Shown here piece by piece: positions 16,392 through 24,042 of a stretch of DNA of 64,000 bases. The stretch is from positions 558,001 to 622,000 of the forward strand of contig NZ_CP016757.1 in assembly GCF_001701045.1 (NCBI RefSeq), read 5' to 3'. Position 1 is the first letter of the stretch. Each line of letters begins with the position of its first letter. Made by a program: the position numbers and the translations under genes. This DNA comes from Cloacibacillus porcorum (lineage in GTDB: Bacteria; Synergistota; Synergistia; Synergistales; Synergistaceae). The notes under the pieces are model-generated. The model saw only the letters and a program-made list of their open reading frames with translations. It had not been told where the DNA came from and searched no databases.

Positions 16392-17312
16392 ATGCCAAAA
16401 GATTGGGATGATGAGCGGGTGAAGATAAACGAGATCGTCAAAAGATACTATCCGCGCGAGCTTTTGTCCTCAGAGGGCGCTTCCGTCCTCGACGGGGAGA
16501 GTGTGAGGGCGCTGCTCCGCCGATTTGTTGATGAGGCGAACGGCGACCTTGACCGTCTGGGCGACGAACGCCGCCTCTACCTTCTTGAGGATATCCAGAT
16601 CGACGAGCCGCGTTTCCAGTCGCGAAACGACATCAGCGGCGAGGCGGTGGAGACCTACGCGCAGAGCTACGAGAACGGCGCGGATATGCCGCCCGTTGAT
16701 ATCGCCCTGCTTGATGACGGCCGCCTCTATCTGATAGACGGCTTCCACCGCTGCCGGGCGAGGATGAGGATGGGCGCCGCGTGGGGTTTCATCGACGCCG
16801 TGCTGCACAAAAATCTCTCCGAGGCCGACGCGCGCTTTTTTTCCATAAAAGAGAACATGAAAAACGGTCTGCCGCTGCGCAGCAGGCGCGACAGAGAGAA
16901 GGCCTTCGCGATCTATGTCGAAACTGGACGCTGCCGCTATCCCAACGGGATGCTCAAAAGCTACCGCGAGATCGCGGAGGAGCTGACCTTCCTCGGCAAA
17001 GATACAGCGAGACGTTATATGAGCAGCCTTTTCCCCGAGATCGCGAGACAGCTCTCAAACCGTTACGGCGAGCCGGAGGCTGGGCCGCTGGAAGACAGCT
17101 CCTCCAAGACGGAGTTGCCGGAAAAAAGCACCGCGCCAGCGCTGCTGAAGAGCCTGAAGAGGACCGGAGAGCGGGCGGCGGCGATCGCCACCGACGAGAG
17201 CGCCCTCCTGTATGAGCGGCAGCTGCTGGCGCTGCTGAACGCCTCGCGCGCCAGGTGGCGGCGCGGCGTGATCGAAACGGCGGATTACGAGGGAATCTCG
17301 GGGGAGGATTAG
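16392..17312 (+). CDS. Orphan ParB/sulfiredoxin-like DNA-binding protein
   Basis: 306 residues from ATG 16392; no good ribosome site is visible, so the start is uncertain. After about 65 residues comes a ParB N-terminal-like domain (IQIDEPRFQSRNDIS, then VDIALLDDGRLYLIDGFHRC, where GFHR matches the GxHR/GERR nucleotide-binding turn). Next come a helical region resembling the ParB helix-turn-helix (ENMKNGLPLRSRRDREKAF and SYREIAEELTFLGKDTARRY) and a charged tail. No parA or phage genes are adjacent, so this is not the chromosome partition locus. It could be a nucleoid-associated or regulatory ParB relative. Confidence 0.72.
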   Translation: MPKDWDDERVKINEIVKRYYPRELLSSEGASVLDGESVRALLRRFVDEANGDLDRLGDERRLYLLEDIQIDEPRFQSRNDISGEAVETYAQSYENGADMPPVDIALLDDGRLYLIDGFHRCRARMRMGAAWGFIDAVLHKNLSEADARFFSIKENMKNGLPLRSRRDREKAFAIYVETGRCRYPNGMLKSYREIAEELTFLGKDTARRYMSSLFPEIARQLSNRYGEPEAGPLEDSSSKTELPEKSTAPALLKSLKRTGERAAAIATDESALLYERQLLALLNASRARWRRGVIETADYEGISGED

Positions 17313-17502
17313 GCGGCTCGGTTTTCAGGGGCCCTTAGAACAGGCAGAAAGTGGGTTCCGCGGTGTATGGGAGGCTGTTTCATTTATCCGCCTCTCCCGT
17401 TGTTATACTATTTTAAATTTCGCACCGCTGGTCACAATTACGCCGATGTTGTATAAATATATATGGGTAAATTAAATATCTTTTTGAAATGTGGTGTTAT
17501 TT

Positions 17503-19113
17503 ATGAAAATGGACGCTCTGAAATATAAATATCCCTCGCGCCGTACGCTTGTATACGGTTCGCGCGGCATGACCGCCACCACGCAGCCGCTGGCCGCGCA
17601 GGCAGGGCTTGAAATGCTCAGAAGGGGCGGAAACGCGGTGGACGCCGCGGTGGCGACCGCCGCCTGCCTTACGGTGGTGGAGCCGACCAGCAACGGGATC
17701 GGCGGAGACGCCTTCGCGCTCGTATGGACCGGGGGCAAGCTGCACGGCCTCAATTCCAGCGGACATGCGCCGTCGCTGGCCGATGCCGACGAACTCCTTA
17801 ACGGCGGCTGGGAAAAGATGCCGCTCTACGGGTGGAAGGCCGTCACCGTTCCCGGCGCTCCCGCCGCCTGGGCGGCGCTTAACGCGAAGTTTGGCCGCCT
17901 GCCGCTCGATGTGCTGCTTGAACCGGCGATCCACTACGCGCGCGGCGGCTTTCCCGTCTCGCCGACGGTGAGCCTGCTCTGGAAAAAGGCCTTCGCCGGT
18001 TTTGCCAAGAATCTCCACGGCGGCGAGTTCGCACACATCTTCGAGTGCTTCACGGCGGAGGGCAAAGCGCCCGCCGCGGGGCAGATCTGGCGCTGCGAGG
18101 CGCAGGCGCGCACGCTGGAAAAAATCGCGGAGACGAGCGCCGCCGCCTTCTATACGGGGGAACTCGCGGAGGCGATAGACCGCTTCTCGAAGGAGCATGA
18201 CGGCTGGCTGCGCGCCGAAGATCTCGCCGCGTTCGCTCCCGAGTGGGTCGAGCCGATAGGCGTGAATTACCGTGGCTACGACGTCTGGGAGATACCGCCG
18301 AACGGACAGGGCATTGTTGCGCTGATGGCGCTGAACATCCTGAAAAAATTCGAGCTGTCGGAGCGCGAATGCGCGCGCAGCTACCACCTGCAGATAGAGG
18401 CGATAAAACTGGCGTTTGCCGAGGCTCTCGCCGAGGTGGGCGACCCGCGCCATATGCGCCGTTCGGTGGCTGAGCTGCTTTCGGAGGAGTTCGCAGAACG
18501 CCGCGCTGCCCTCATCGACCCAGCCGTGGCCGGGCTTCCAACCTCCGAGCGCCAGACCTCCGGCGGCACGGTCTATCTGGCGGCGGCGGACGGCGAAGGG
18601 AACATGGTCTCGATGATACAGAGCAACTACCGCGGCTTTGGCTCCGGCCTCTGCGTGCCGGGAACGGGGATCACCCTGCATAACCGGGGGAATAATTTCT
18701 CGCTTGACCCAGCCTCGCCGAACTTCCTCGCGCCGGGCAAGAGGCCCTACCACACGATAATACCGGGCTTTATCACCAAGGACAACGAGGCTGTCGGCCC
18801 CTTTGGGGTGATGGGGGCTTTCATGCAGCCGCAGGGACACCTTCAGATGATCGCCAACATGGTGGACTTTGCCCTCAACCCGCAGGAGGCGCTCGACGCG
18901 CCGCGCTGGCAGTGGACGGAGGGAAAACGGGTCGGCCTCGAGCAGGGCGTGGAGAACCATATCATCAAAGAGCTCGCCGCGATGGGACATGAGGTCTATG
19001 TGGACTACGACCACAGCTCCTACGGGCGCGGACAGATGATACTGCGCGGCGAAGAGGGCGCTCTCATGGGGGCGACGGAGCCGCGGGCCGACGGTTACGT
19101 CGCCGTATATTAA
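17503..19113 (+). CDS. Gamma-glutamyltransferase family Ntn hydrolase
   Basis: 536 residues from ATG 17503 (GTG 17491 and ATG 17509 are alternatives; the ribosome site is weak). MTATTQPLAAQAGLEMLRRG, GGNAVDAAVATAACLTVVEP and the GIGGDAF loop are classic. The autocleavage nucleophile is expected at Thr356 in TSGGTVYLAAADGEGNMVS. No signal peptide is visible, so it probably acts in the cytoplasm, unlike E. coli Ggt. The family hydrolyses gamma-glutamyl amides or related acyl compounds. Single gene with its own terminator. Confidence 0.9.
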   Translation: MKMDALKYKYPSRRTLVYGSRGMTATTQPLAAQAGLEMLRRGGNAVDAAVATAACLTVVEPTSNGIGGDAFALVWTGGKLHGLNSSGHAPSLADADELLNGGWEKMPLYGWKAVTVPGAPAAWAALNAKFGRLPLDVLLEPAIHYARGGFPVSPTVSLLWKKAFAGFAKNLHGGEFAHIFECFTAEGKAPAAGQIWRCEAQARTLEKIAETSAAAFYTGELAEAIDRFSKEHDGWLRAEDLAAFAPEWVEPIGVNYRGYDVWEIPPNGQGIVALMALNILKKFELSERECARSYHLQIEAIKLAFAEALAEVGDPRHMRRSVAELLSEEFAERRAALIDPAVAGLPTSERQTSGGTVYLAAADGEGNMVSMIQSNYRGFGSGLCVPGTGITLHNRGNNFSLDPASPNFLAPGKRPYHTIIPGFITKDNEAVGPFGVMGAFMQPQGHLQMIANMVDFALNPQEALDAPRWQWTEGKRVGLEQGVENHIIKELAAMGHEVYVDYDHSSYGRGQMILRGEEGALMGATEPRADGYVAVY

Positions 19114-19184
19114 AGGACGGATGTCAAGGGAGCTTTCGCAGCGAAATATCCGCCCATACCATTTATAACAACAATATCCGCAGG

Positions 19185-19217
19185 GCAGCCGTTACCTTTA
19201 CCGACGGCTGCTTTTAT
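19185..19217 (+). terminator. Terminator after the GGT gene
   Basis: GCAGCCGT (19185-19192) with ACGGCTGC (19204-19211), then TTTTATT. Confidence 0.8.
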
Positions 19218-19272
19218 TATATATTTGCGGCGGCGGCGCGGCGGAATAATTTCAGAAAAAGCCTTTATATGC

Positions 19273-19300
19273 TTGACATTTTTTAGGATAGCTGTATGCT
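19273..19300 (+). promoter_or_regulatory. Promoter of the RclA-like reductase
   Basis: TTGACA (19273-19278), a 16-bp spacer and TATGCT (19295-19300), about 50 bases before the start. Confidence 0.6.
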
Positions 19301-19351
19301 CTTATTAATGTAATTAAAAAAGATACATTTAATTTCCGGAGGTGCGGGAAG

Positions 19352-20719
19352 ATGGAGAGATTCGACGTCATAGTAATCGGTTTTGGTAAGGGCAGCAAGG
19401 TTCTCACCAGCGCTCTGGCGGCTCAGGGCCGGCGCGTCGCGTTGGTGGAGAAGTCGGACAAGATGTACGGCGGGACCTGTCCCAATGTGGGCTGCGTACC
19501 GACGAAGTTCCTCGTCAACAGGGCCGAGATGGCGCGGATAAAGGGCTTCGCCAGCTTTGAGGAAAAGGCGGCCTTTTACGCGCAGTCCATCCGCGATAAA
19601 AAAGAGCTGCGGGAGAAGATCCTCAGCAAGATGTTCAATACGTTCGGCGGCAATCCGAATATCACGCTCTACACCGGCACGGCGAAGTTCGTCTCGCCGA
19701 AGGAGATAGAGATCAGCGGCAAAGACTTCACCGCCGCGATCACCGCGGATAAGATCGTCATAGATACCGGCTCCGTGCCGTTCATCCCGCCCATCGAGGG
19801 GCTTAAAGAGTGCCGATGCGCCTATGTCAGCGAGGGCATGCTCGACCTGGAACGGCTGCCGAAGCGGCTGGTGGTGATCGGCGGGGGAAATATCGGCCTT
19901 GAATTTGCCTCGTTCTACCGCCAGTTCGGTTCGGAGGTAACCGTGCTCCAGGACCTGCCGGAGTTTTTCCCGAACGAGGACGCCGATGTAGCGGCAGCGG
20001 TCAGGGAGACGCTGGCCGGGCAGGGAATAGAGCTCGTTGCCGGGGCTAAGGTGCTCTCGGTGAAGAACGAAGGCGAGGGCGCGGTCGTCAGGTATGCCGC
20101 CGGCGGAGAGGAAAAAGAGGCTAAATGCGACGCGGTGCTCGTGTCGACGGGGCGCGTCCCCAATACGCGCGAGCTGAACCTTGGAGCGGCGGGCGTGGAG
20201 ACGACTTCGCGCGGCACGATTGCCGTCGACGAAAGGATGCGCACGACGGCGTCCGGGATATGGGCTATCGGGGACGTCGCGGGCAGTCCGCAGTTCACCT
20301 ATATCTCACAGGACGACGCGCGTATCGTAATGGATGATTTCAAGGGCGGCGGCAGAACGAGCGCGGGCCGCAACGTTCCCTACAGCGTATTCCTCGCACC
20401 GCCGCTCTCCCGCGTCGGCCTCACGGAAAAGGCGGCGCTGGCAGAGGGATATAAGATAAAGACCGCCGTGATCCCCGTGACGGGGCTGCCGCGGTCACAC
20501 GTCCTCGGCAAGTATACGGGGATGCTGAAGGCCGTCGTCGACGCCGATAGCGGACTGATCCTCGGAGCCGCCCTCTACTGCGAGGAATCACACGAGATGA
20601 TAAATATCGTCACACTGGCGATGAACGAAAAGCTTTCCTACACGGTGCTGCGCGACATGATCTTCACGCACCCCGTGATGAGCGAAGCGCTTAACGATCT
20701 GTTCGCCGCGATAAAATAA
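19352..20719 (+). CDS. rclA: RclA-like flavoprotein disulfide reductase
   Basis: 455 residues; the start ATG follows GGAGGTG. FAD site VIVIGFGKGSK at the N-terminus, redox pair Cys43 and Cys48 in GGTCPNVGCVPTK, NAD(P) motif VVIGGGNIGLEFAS, second FAD motif IWAIGDVAGSPQFTYIS, and C-terminal His440 in IFTHPVMSEAL. The order and wording (IGFGK, MYGGTC, QFTYIS-DD-RIV, NVPYSVF-PPLSRVG, HEMINIV) follow E. coli RclA, which reduces hypothiocyanous acid and related oxidants made by host peroxidases. The inferred role is oxidant defence in an animal host. Mercuric reductase is unlikely because the metal-binding C-terminal cysteines are absent. Confidence 0.88.
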   Translation: MERFDVIVIGFGKGSKVLTSALAAQGRRVALVEKSDKMYGGTCPNVGCVPTKFLVNRAEMARIKGFASFEEKAAFYAQSIRDKKELREKILSKMFNTFGGNPNITLYTGTAKFVSPKEIEISGKDFTAAITADKIVIDTGSVPFIPPIEGLKECRCAYVSEGMLDLERLPKRLVVIGGGNIGLEFASFYRQFGSEVTVLQDLPEFFPNEDADVAAAVRETLAGQGIELVAGAKVLSVKNEGEGAVVRYAAGGEEKEAKCDAVLVSTGRVPNTRELNLGAAGVETTSRGTIAVDERMRTTASGIWAIGDVAGSPQFTYISQDDARIVMDDFKGGGRTSAGRNVPYSVFLAPPLSRVGLTEKAALAEGYKIKTAVIPVTGLPRSHVLGKYTGMLKAVVDADSGLILGAALYCEESHEMINIVTLAMNEKLSYTVLRDMIFTHPVMSEALNDLFAAIK

Positions 20720-20725
20720 GTCACC

Positions 20726-20855
20726 GGAAATCGGCGTTTATACGCGCCGTCTGCGTCATAACTTTGGGCCCTGGCATCCTCGCCGTATGAAGATACGGCT
20801 CCGGTACCAGGGCCCAAAGTTATTTAGCATCCAGCACGTCTAAACGCCGATTTCC
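20726..20855. repeat. 130-bp nested inverted repeat (possible rclA terminator)
   Basis: Outer arms GGAAATCGGCGTTTA (20726-20740) and its complement (20841-20855) enclose a second perfect 17-bp pair around CTTTGGGCCCTGG (20758-20774 with 20807-20823) and a third inner GCCGTAT/ATACGGC. The sequence between the arm blocks is also partly matching. It would form a long cruciform or a transcript hairpin just after rclA. A GCCGATTT-type copy reappears beyond the IS pair near 24030-24048. Confidence 0.8.
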
Positions 20856-20995
20856 TTCGGGTAGGGAATGAATAGATAAATGGCGGTTTACCAAAGATTT
20901 TGGCGCCCTCTCCTGAACAGCATCCCGAAAATCGGACATCCAAATAAAGCCCCTGGATTATAATAAAACTAAATACATATAAAGGGGGCTCTTCT

Positions 20996-21439
20996 ATGCG
21001 TAAACGTAAAACAGAAGAAAGAATAAAAGCAATTGAGATGCACAAACAGGGAATTCCACGAAGGCGGATTGCTGAAGAACTTGGTGTTAGTCCTGATTCT
21101 GTTAAAACATGGATATCTTTATATAAGAGCGGACAGAAGGACTTACTGGATGATACAAGGAAAAAAAGAACCTACAGCAAGGCTGTAAAACTTGAAGCTG
21201 TTTCGGCTCATTTAGAAGAGGGACGTACTATGGTAGATGTTACCTCGTCTTTTAACATTTCAAGTCCCTCTCTTTTAAGACGATGGTGTAAGGAATTTCT
21301 CGAACAAGGGGATATTTCTAGTTCAAAACGTGACTGTCCAGATAAGAAATTGGAAGTTACAAATAGCATAGAAAAGATCAAAGAGCTGGAAATGCAGGTT
21401 GACGTATTAAAAAAAGCCTTAGAGCTGCAAAGGTGGTGA
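20996..21439 (+). CDS. IS3-family OrfA (helix-turn-helix), copy A
   Basis: 147 residues; the start ATG follows AAGGGGG. Two HTH segments (RRRIAEELGVSPDSVKTWIS and MVDVTSSFNISSPSLLRRW) and a C-terminal leucine-zipper-like coil (IEKIKELEMQVDVLKKALEL) are typical of OrfA. It binds the IS ends and pairs with OrfB. A run of seven A followed by G (21409-21416) allows -1 frameshifting into orfB to make the OrfAB transposase. It differs from copy B at two residues (Lys vs Arg in ERIKAIEM; Val vs Ile in SPDSVKTW). Confidence 0.92.
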   Translation: MRKRKTEERIKAIEMHKQGIPRRRIAEELGVSPDSVKTWISLYKSGQKDLLDDTRKKRTYSKAVKLEAVSAHLEEGRTMVDVTSSFNISSPSLLRRWCKEFLEQGDISSSKRDCPDKKLEVTNSIEKIKELEMQVDVLKKALELQRW

Positions 21440-22305
21440 TAGAAAGAAATATTAAATACAGAATCATTTTTGAATTTTCAACAAAACATTCTGTCTGTGG
21501 AATGTGTAGATTTTTGTCCGTATCACGCTCTGCATACTACAGTTGGCTAAAGCGGCGTGGAATGGAAGATAAAGACGGTCCTCTCATAGAAGCAATAAGA
21601 ACGGGACAGGATATCAACAAAAACACTTATGGGTACAGGCGAATGACTCTGTGGCTCAACAACTTCATTGGCATTCATGTAAACAATAAGAGGGTAAGGC
21701 GTGTTATGAAAAAAGCGGGACTTCAAGCGGAAATAAGAAAAAAGAAAAAGTTTAAAGTGATGTCAGGAAATATCCACAGCTATGAGAATATCCTGAACAG
21801 AGAATTTCGTTCCGACAGACCAAACCAGAAACTGGTTACTGATATCACATATATACGAACAAAAAAGGGTAATATATTCCTCTCCATGATAAAAGATCTC
21901 TTTGATAATTCCATACAGGGATATCAAATCAGTCGTAATAATAATATTAAGTTAGTAACCGATACATTGAAGAAAGCATTTGAAAACAATAATAAGGTGG
22001 TCGCTGATGGACCAATCCTCCACAGCGACCAGGGGTTTCAATATACAAGCCATGCATATTTCAACCTGACACAAAGATACGGACTAAAGGTCTCGATGTC
22101 AAGGAAAGGAAATTGTTTGGATAATGCATGTGCAGAAAACTTCTTTAGTCACATTAAATCAGAGCTCGTCAACAGAGTAAAATGGGAGAACTATGAGGAG
22201 GCTAAAGATGCCATAGACGAATATATAAGGTATTATAATAACGACAGGATACAGATAAAATTGAAAAAGGCTCCGATGCAATATCGAAGTCTCTTTATTG
22301 AATAA
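21433..22305 (+). CDS. IS3-family transposase OrfB (DDE), copy A
   Basis: 290 residues in the -1 frame relative to orfA, overlapping it by 7 bases; the frame is open upstream through the A7 slippery run. An HTH_21 region (NTYGYRRMTLWLNN, RVRRVMKKAGL) is followed by the rve catalytic core with Asp137, Asp199 and Glu235; the 35-residue spacing between the last two is the DD(35)E signature. No stop or frame damage is seen, so the element looks competent. The encoded protein is identical to that of copy B. Confidence 0.95.
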   Translation: MVIERNIKYRIIFEFSTKHSVCGMCRFLSVSRSAYYSWLKRRGMEDKDGPLIEAIRTGQDINKNTYGYRRMTLWLNNFIGIHVNNKRVRRVMKKAGLQAEIRKKKKFKVMSGNIHSYENILNREFRSDRPNQKLVTDITYIRTKKGNIFLSMIKDLFDNSIQGYQISRNNNIKLVTDTLKKAFENNNKVVADGPILHSDQGFQYTSHAYFNLTQRYGLKVSMSRKGNCLDNACAENFFSHIKSELVNRVKWENYEEAKDAIDEYIRYYNNDRIQIKLKKAPMQYRSLFIE

Positions 22306-22362
22306 ATTTTTGATACCCTTGGGAGCTTTTATAGCGTTGTCCGGTTTGCGGGACTCTGTTCA

Positions 22363-22520
22363 TCCGAGGGAGCTCCCCGCGAAGCGGGGTGAGGGAGAGT
22401 TGACCTTCGGTTCTCCCGCGGCTTTTGCCGCGGGCTCTGTATGGCGCGATTTCCGCGCCATACAGAGCAACACTCCTTCCGTTAGCCGCCAAAAACAGGC
22501 GGCCGACACCTCCCTCAGAG
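22363..22520. repeat. Multi-hairpin GC-rich repeat between the two IS copies
   Basis: 158 bases made almost wholly of stem-loops: CCCCGC/GCGGGG (about 22375-22389), CCCGCGGC/GCCGCGGG (22415-22434), a 15-bp CTCTGTATGGCGCG-type stem (22435-22468) and GCCGCC/GGCGGC (22486-22503), enclosed by GAGGGAG (22366-22372) and CTCCCTC (22510-22516). It resembles a mosaic intergenic palindromic element. Two apparent reading frames across it are products of the symmetry, not genes. Confidence 0.8.
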
Positions 22521-22577
22521 TGAACAGAGTCCCGAAAACCGCACAGCGCTATAAAAGCTCCCAAGGGTATCAAAAAT

Positions 22578-23450
22578 TTATTCAATAAAGAGACTTCGAT
22601 ATTGCATCGGAGCCTTTTTCAATTTTATCTGTATCCTGTCGTTATTATAATACCTTATATATTCGTCTATAGCATCTTTAGCCTCCTCGTAGTTCTCCCA
22701 TTTTACTCGGTTGACGAGTTCTGATTTAATGTGACTAAAGAAGTTTTCTGCACAGGCATTATCCAAACAATTTCCTTTCCTTGACATCGAGACCTTGAGT
22801 CCGTATCTTTGTGTCAGGTTGAAATATGCATGGCTTGTATATTGAAACCCCTGGTCGCTGTGGAGGATTGGTCCATCAGCGACCACCTTATTATTGTTTT
22901 CAAATGCTTTCTTCAATGTATCGGTTACTAACTTAATATTATTATTACGACTGATTTGATATCCCTGTATGGAATTATCAAAGAGATCTTTTATCATGGA
23001 GAGGAATATATTACCCTTTTTTGTTCGTATATATGTGATATCAGTAACCAGTTTCTGGTTTGGTCTGTCGGAACGAAATTCTCTGTTCAGGATATTCTCA
23101 TAGCTGTGGATATTTCCTGACATCACTTTAAACTTTTTCTTTTTTCTTATTTCCGCTTGAAGTCCCGCTTTTTTCATAACACGCCTTACCCTCTTATTGT
23201 TTACATGAATGCCAATGAAGTTGTTGAGCCACAGAGTCATTCGCCTGTACCCATAAGTGTTTTTGTTGATATCCTGTCCCGTTCTTATTGCTTCTATGAG
23301 AGGACCGTCTTTATCTTCCATTCCACGCCGCTTTAGCCAACTGTAGTATGCAGAGCGTGATACGGACAAAAATCTACACATTCCACAGACAGAATGTTTT
23401 GTTGAAAATTCAAAAATGATTCTGTATTTAATATTTCTTTCTATCACCAC
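22578..23450 (-). CDS. IS3-family transposase OrfB (DDE), copy B
   Basis: 290 residues, identical in protein sequence to OrfB of copy A (Asp137, Asp199, Glu235). It is expressed by -1 frameshift from orfA at the A7 run in the overlap. The inward-facing 3' ends of the two orfB genes lie 272 bases apart across the central palindromic repeat. Confidence 0.95.
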   Translation of the reverse strand: MVIERNIKYRIIFEFSTKHSVCGMCRFLSVSRSAYYSWLKRRGMEDKDGPLIEAIRTGQDINKNTYGYRRMTLWLNNFIGIHVNNKRVRRVMKKAGLQAEIRKKKKFKVMSGNIHSYENILNREFRSDRPNQKLVTDITYIRTKKGNIFLSMIKDLFDNSIQGYQISRNNNIKLVTDTLKKAFENNNKVVADGPILHSDQGFQYTSHAYFNLTQRYGLKVSMSRKGNCLDNACAENFFSHIKSELVNRVKWENYEEAKDAIDEYIRYYNNDRIQIKLKKAPMQYRSLFIE

Positions 23451-23887
23451 CTTTGCAGCTCTAAGGCTTTTTTTAATACGTCAACCTGCATTTCCAGCTC
23501 TTTGATCTTTTCTATGCTATTTGTAACTTCCAATTTCTTATCTGGACAGTCACGTTTTGAACTAGAAATATCCCCTTGTTCGAGAAATTCCTTACACCAT
23601 CGTCTTAAAAGAGAGGGACTTGAAATGTTAAAAGACGAGGTAACATCTACCATAGTACGTCCCTCTTCTAAATGAGCCGAAACAGCTTCAAGTTTTACAG
23701 CCTTGCTGTAGGTTCTTTTTTTCCTTGTATCATCCAGTAAGTCCTTCTGTCCGCTCTTATATAAAGATATCCATGTTTTAATAGAATCAGGACTAACACC
23801 AAGTTCTTCAGCAATCCGCCTTCGTGGAATTCCCTGTTTGTGCATCTCAATTGCTCTTATTCTTTCTTCCGTTTTACGTTTACGCAT
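23444..23887 (-). CDS. IS3-family OrfA (helix-turn-helix), copy B
   Basis: 147 residues, two substitutions from copy A. It has the same HTH pair, coiled coil and slippery A7 site near its 3' end. The base before the start region also differs (GATC for GCTC), so the copies have begun to diverge. Confidence 0.92.
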   Translation of the reverse strand: MRKRKTEERIRAIEMHKQGIPRRRIAEELGVSPDSIKTWISLYKSGQKDLLDDTRKKRTYSKAVKLEAVSAHLEEGRTMVDVTSSFNISSPSLLRRWCKEFLEQGDISSSKRDCPDKKLEVTNSIEKIKELEMQVDVLKKALELQRW

Positions 23888-24042
23888 AGAAGATCCCCCT
23901 TTATATGTATTTAGTTTTATTATAATCCAGGGGCTTTATTTGGCTGTCCGATTTTCGGGATGCTGTTCAGAGAGGGAGGCTATAAGGGCAAAGTCAAAAG
24001 ATAAATCGCTATTTACCTCTTTCCCTCCCGATTTACGCCGAT

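Larger units (their letters stand above)
20914..22362 (+). mobile_element. IS3-family (IS150-like) element, copy A
   Basis: 1449 bp. Terminal inverted repeats begin TGAACAG at 20914 and end CTGTTCA at 22362 (about 19 of 24 positions match between IRL 20914-20937 and IRR 22339-22362). It is flanked by a 3-bp direct repeat TCC (20911-20913 and 22363-22365). It encodes orfA and orfB with a programmed frameshift site. Composition is far more AT-rich than the host. An almost identical inverted copy lies at 22521-23969. Confidence 0.92.
22521..23969 (-). mobile_element. IS3-family (IS150-like) element, copy B, inverted
   Basis: 1449 bp in the opposite orientation to copy A, from TGAACAG at 22521 to CTGTTCA at 23969. 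It has its own 3-bp direct repeat GAG (22518-22520 and 23970-23972), so it arrived by a separate transposition. Nearly identical to copy A. Confidence 0.92.

Noticed and set aside
22295-22588. Two mirror-image 96-residue reading frames between the IS copies
   Set aside because: They are opposite-strand readings of a near-palindrome formed by the IS ends and the central repeat, with no ribosome site of their own.
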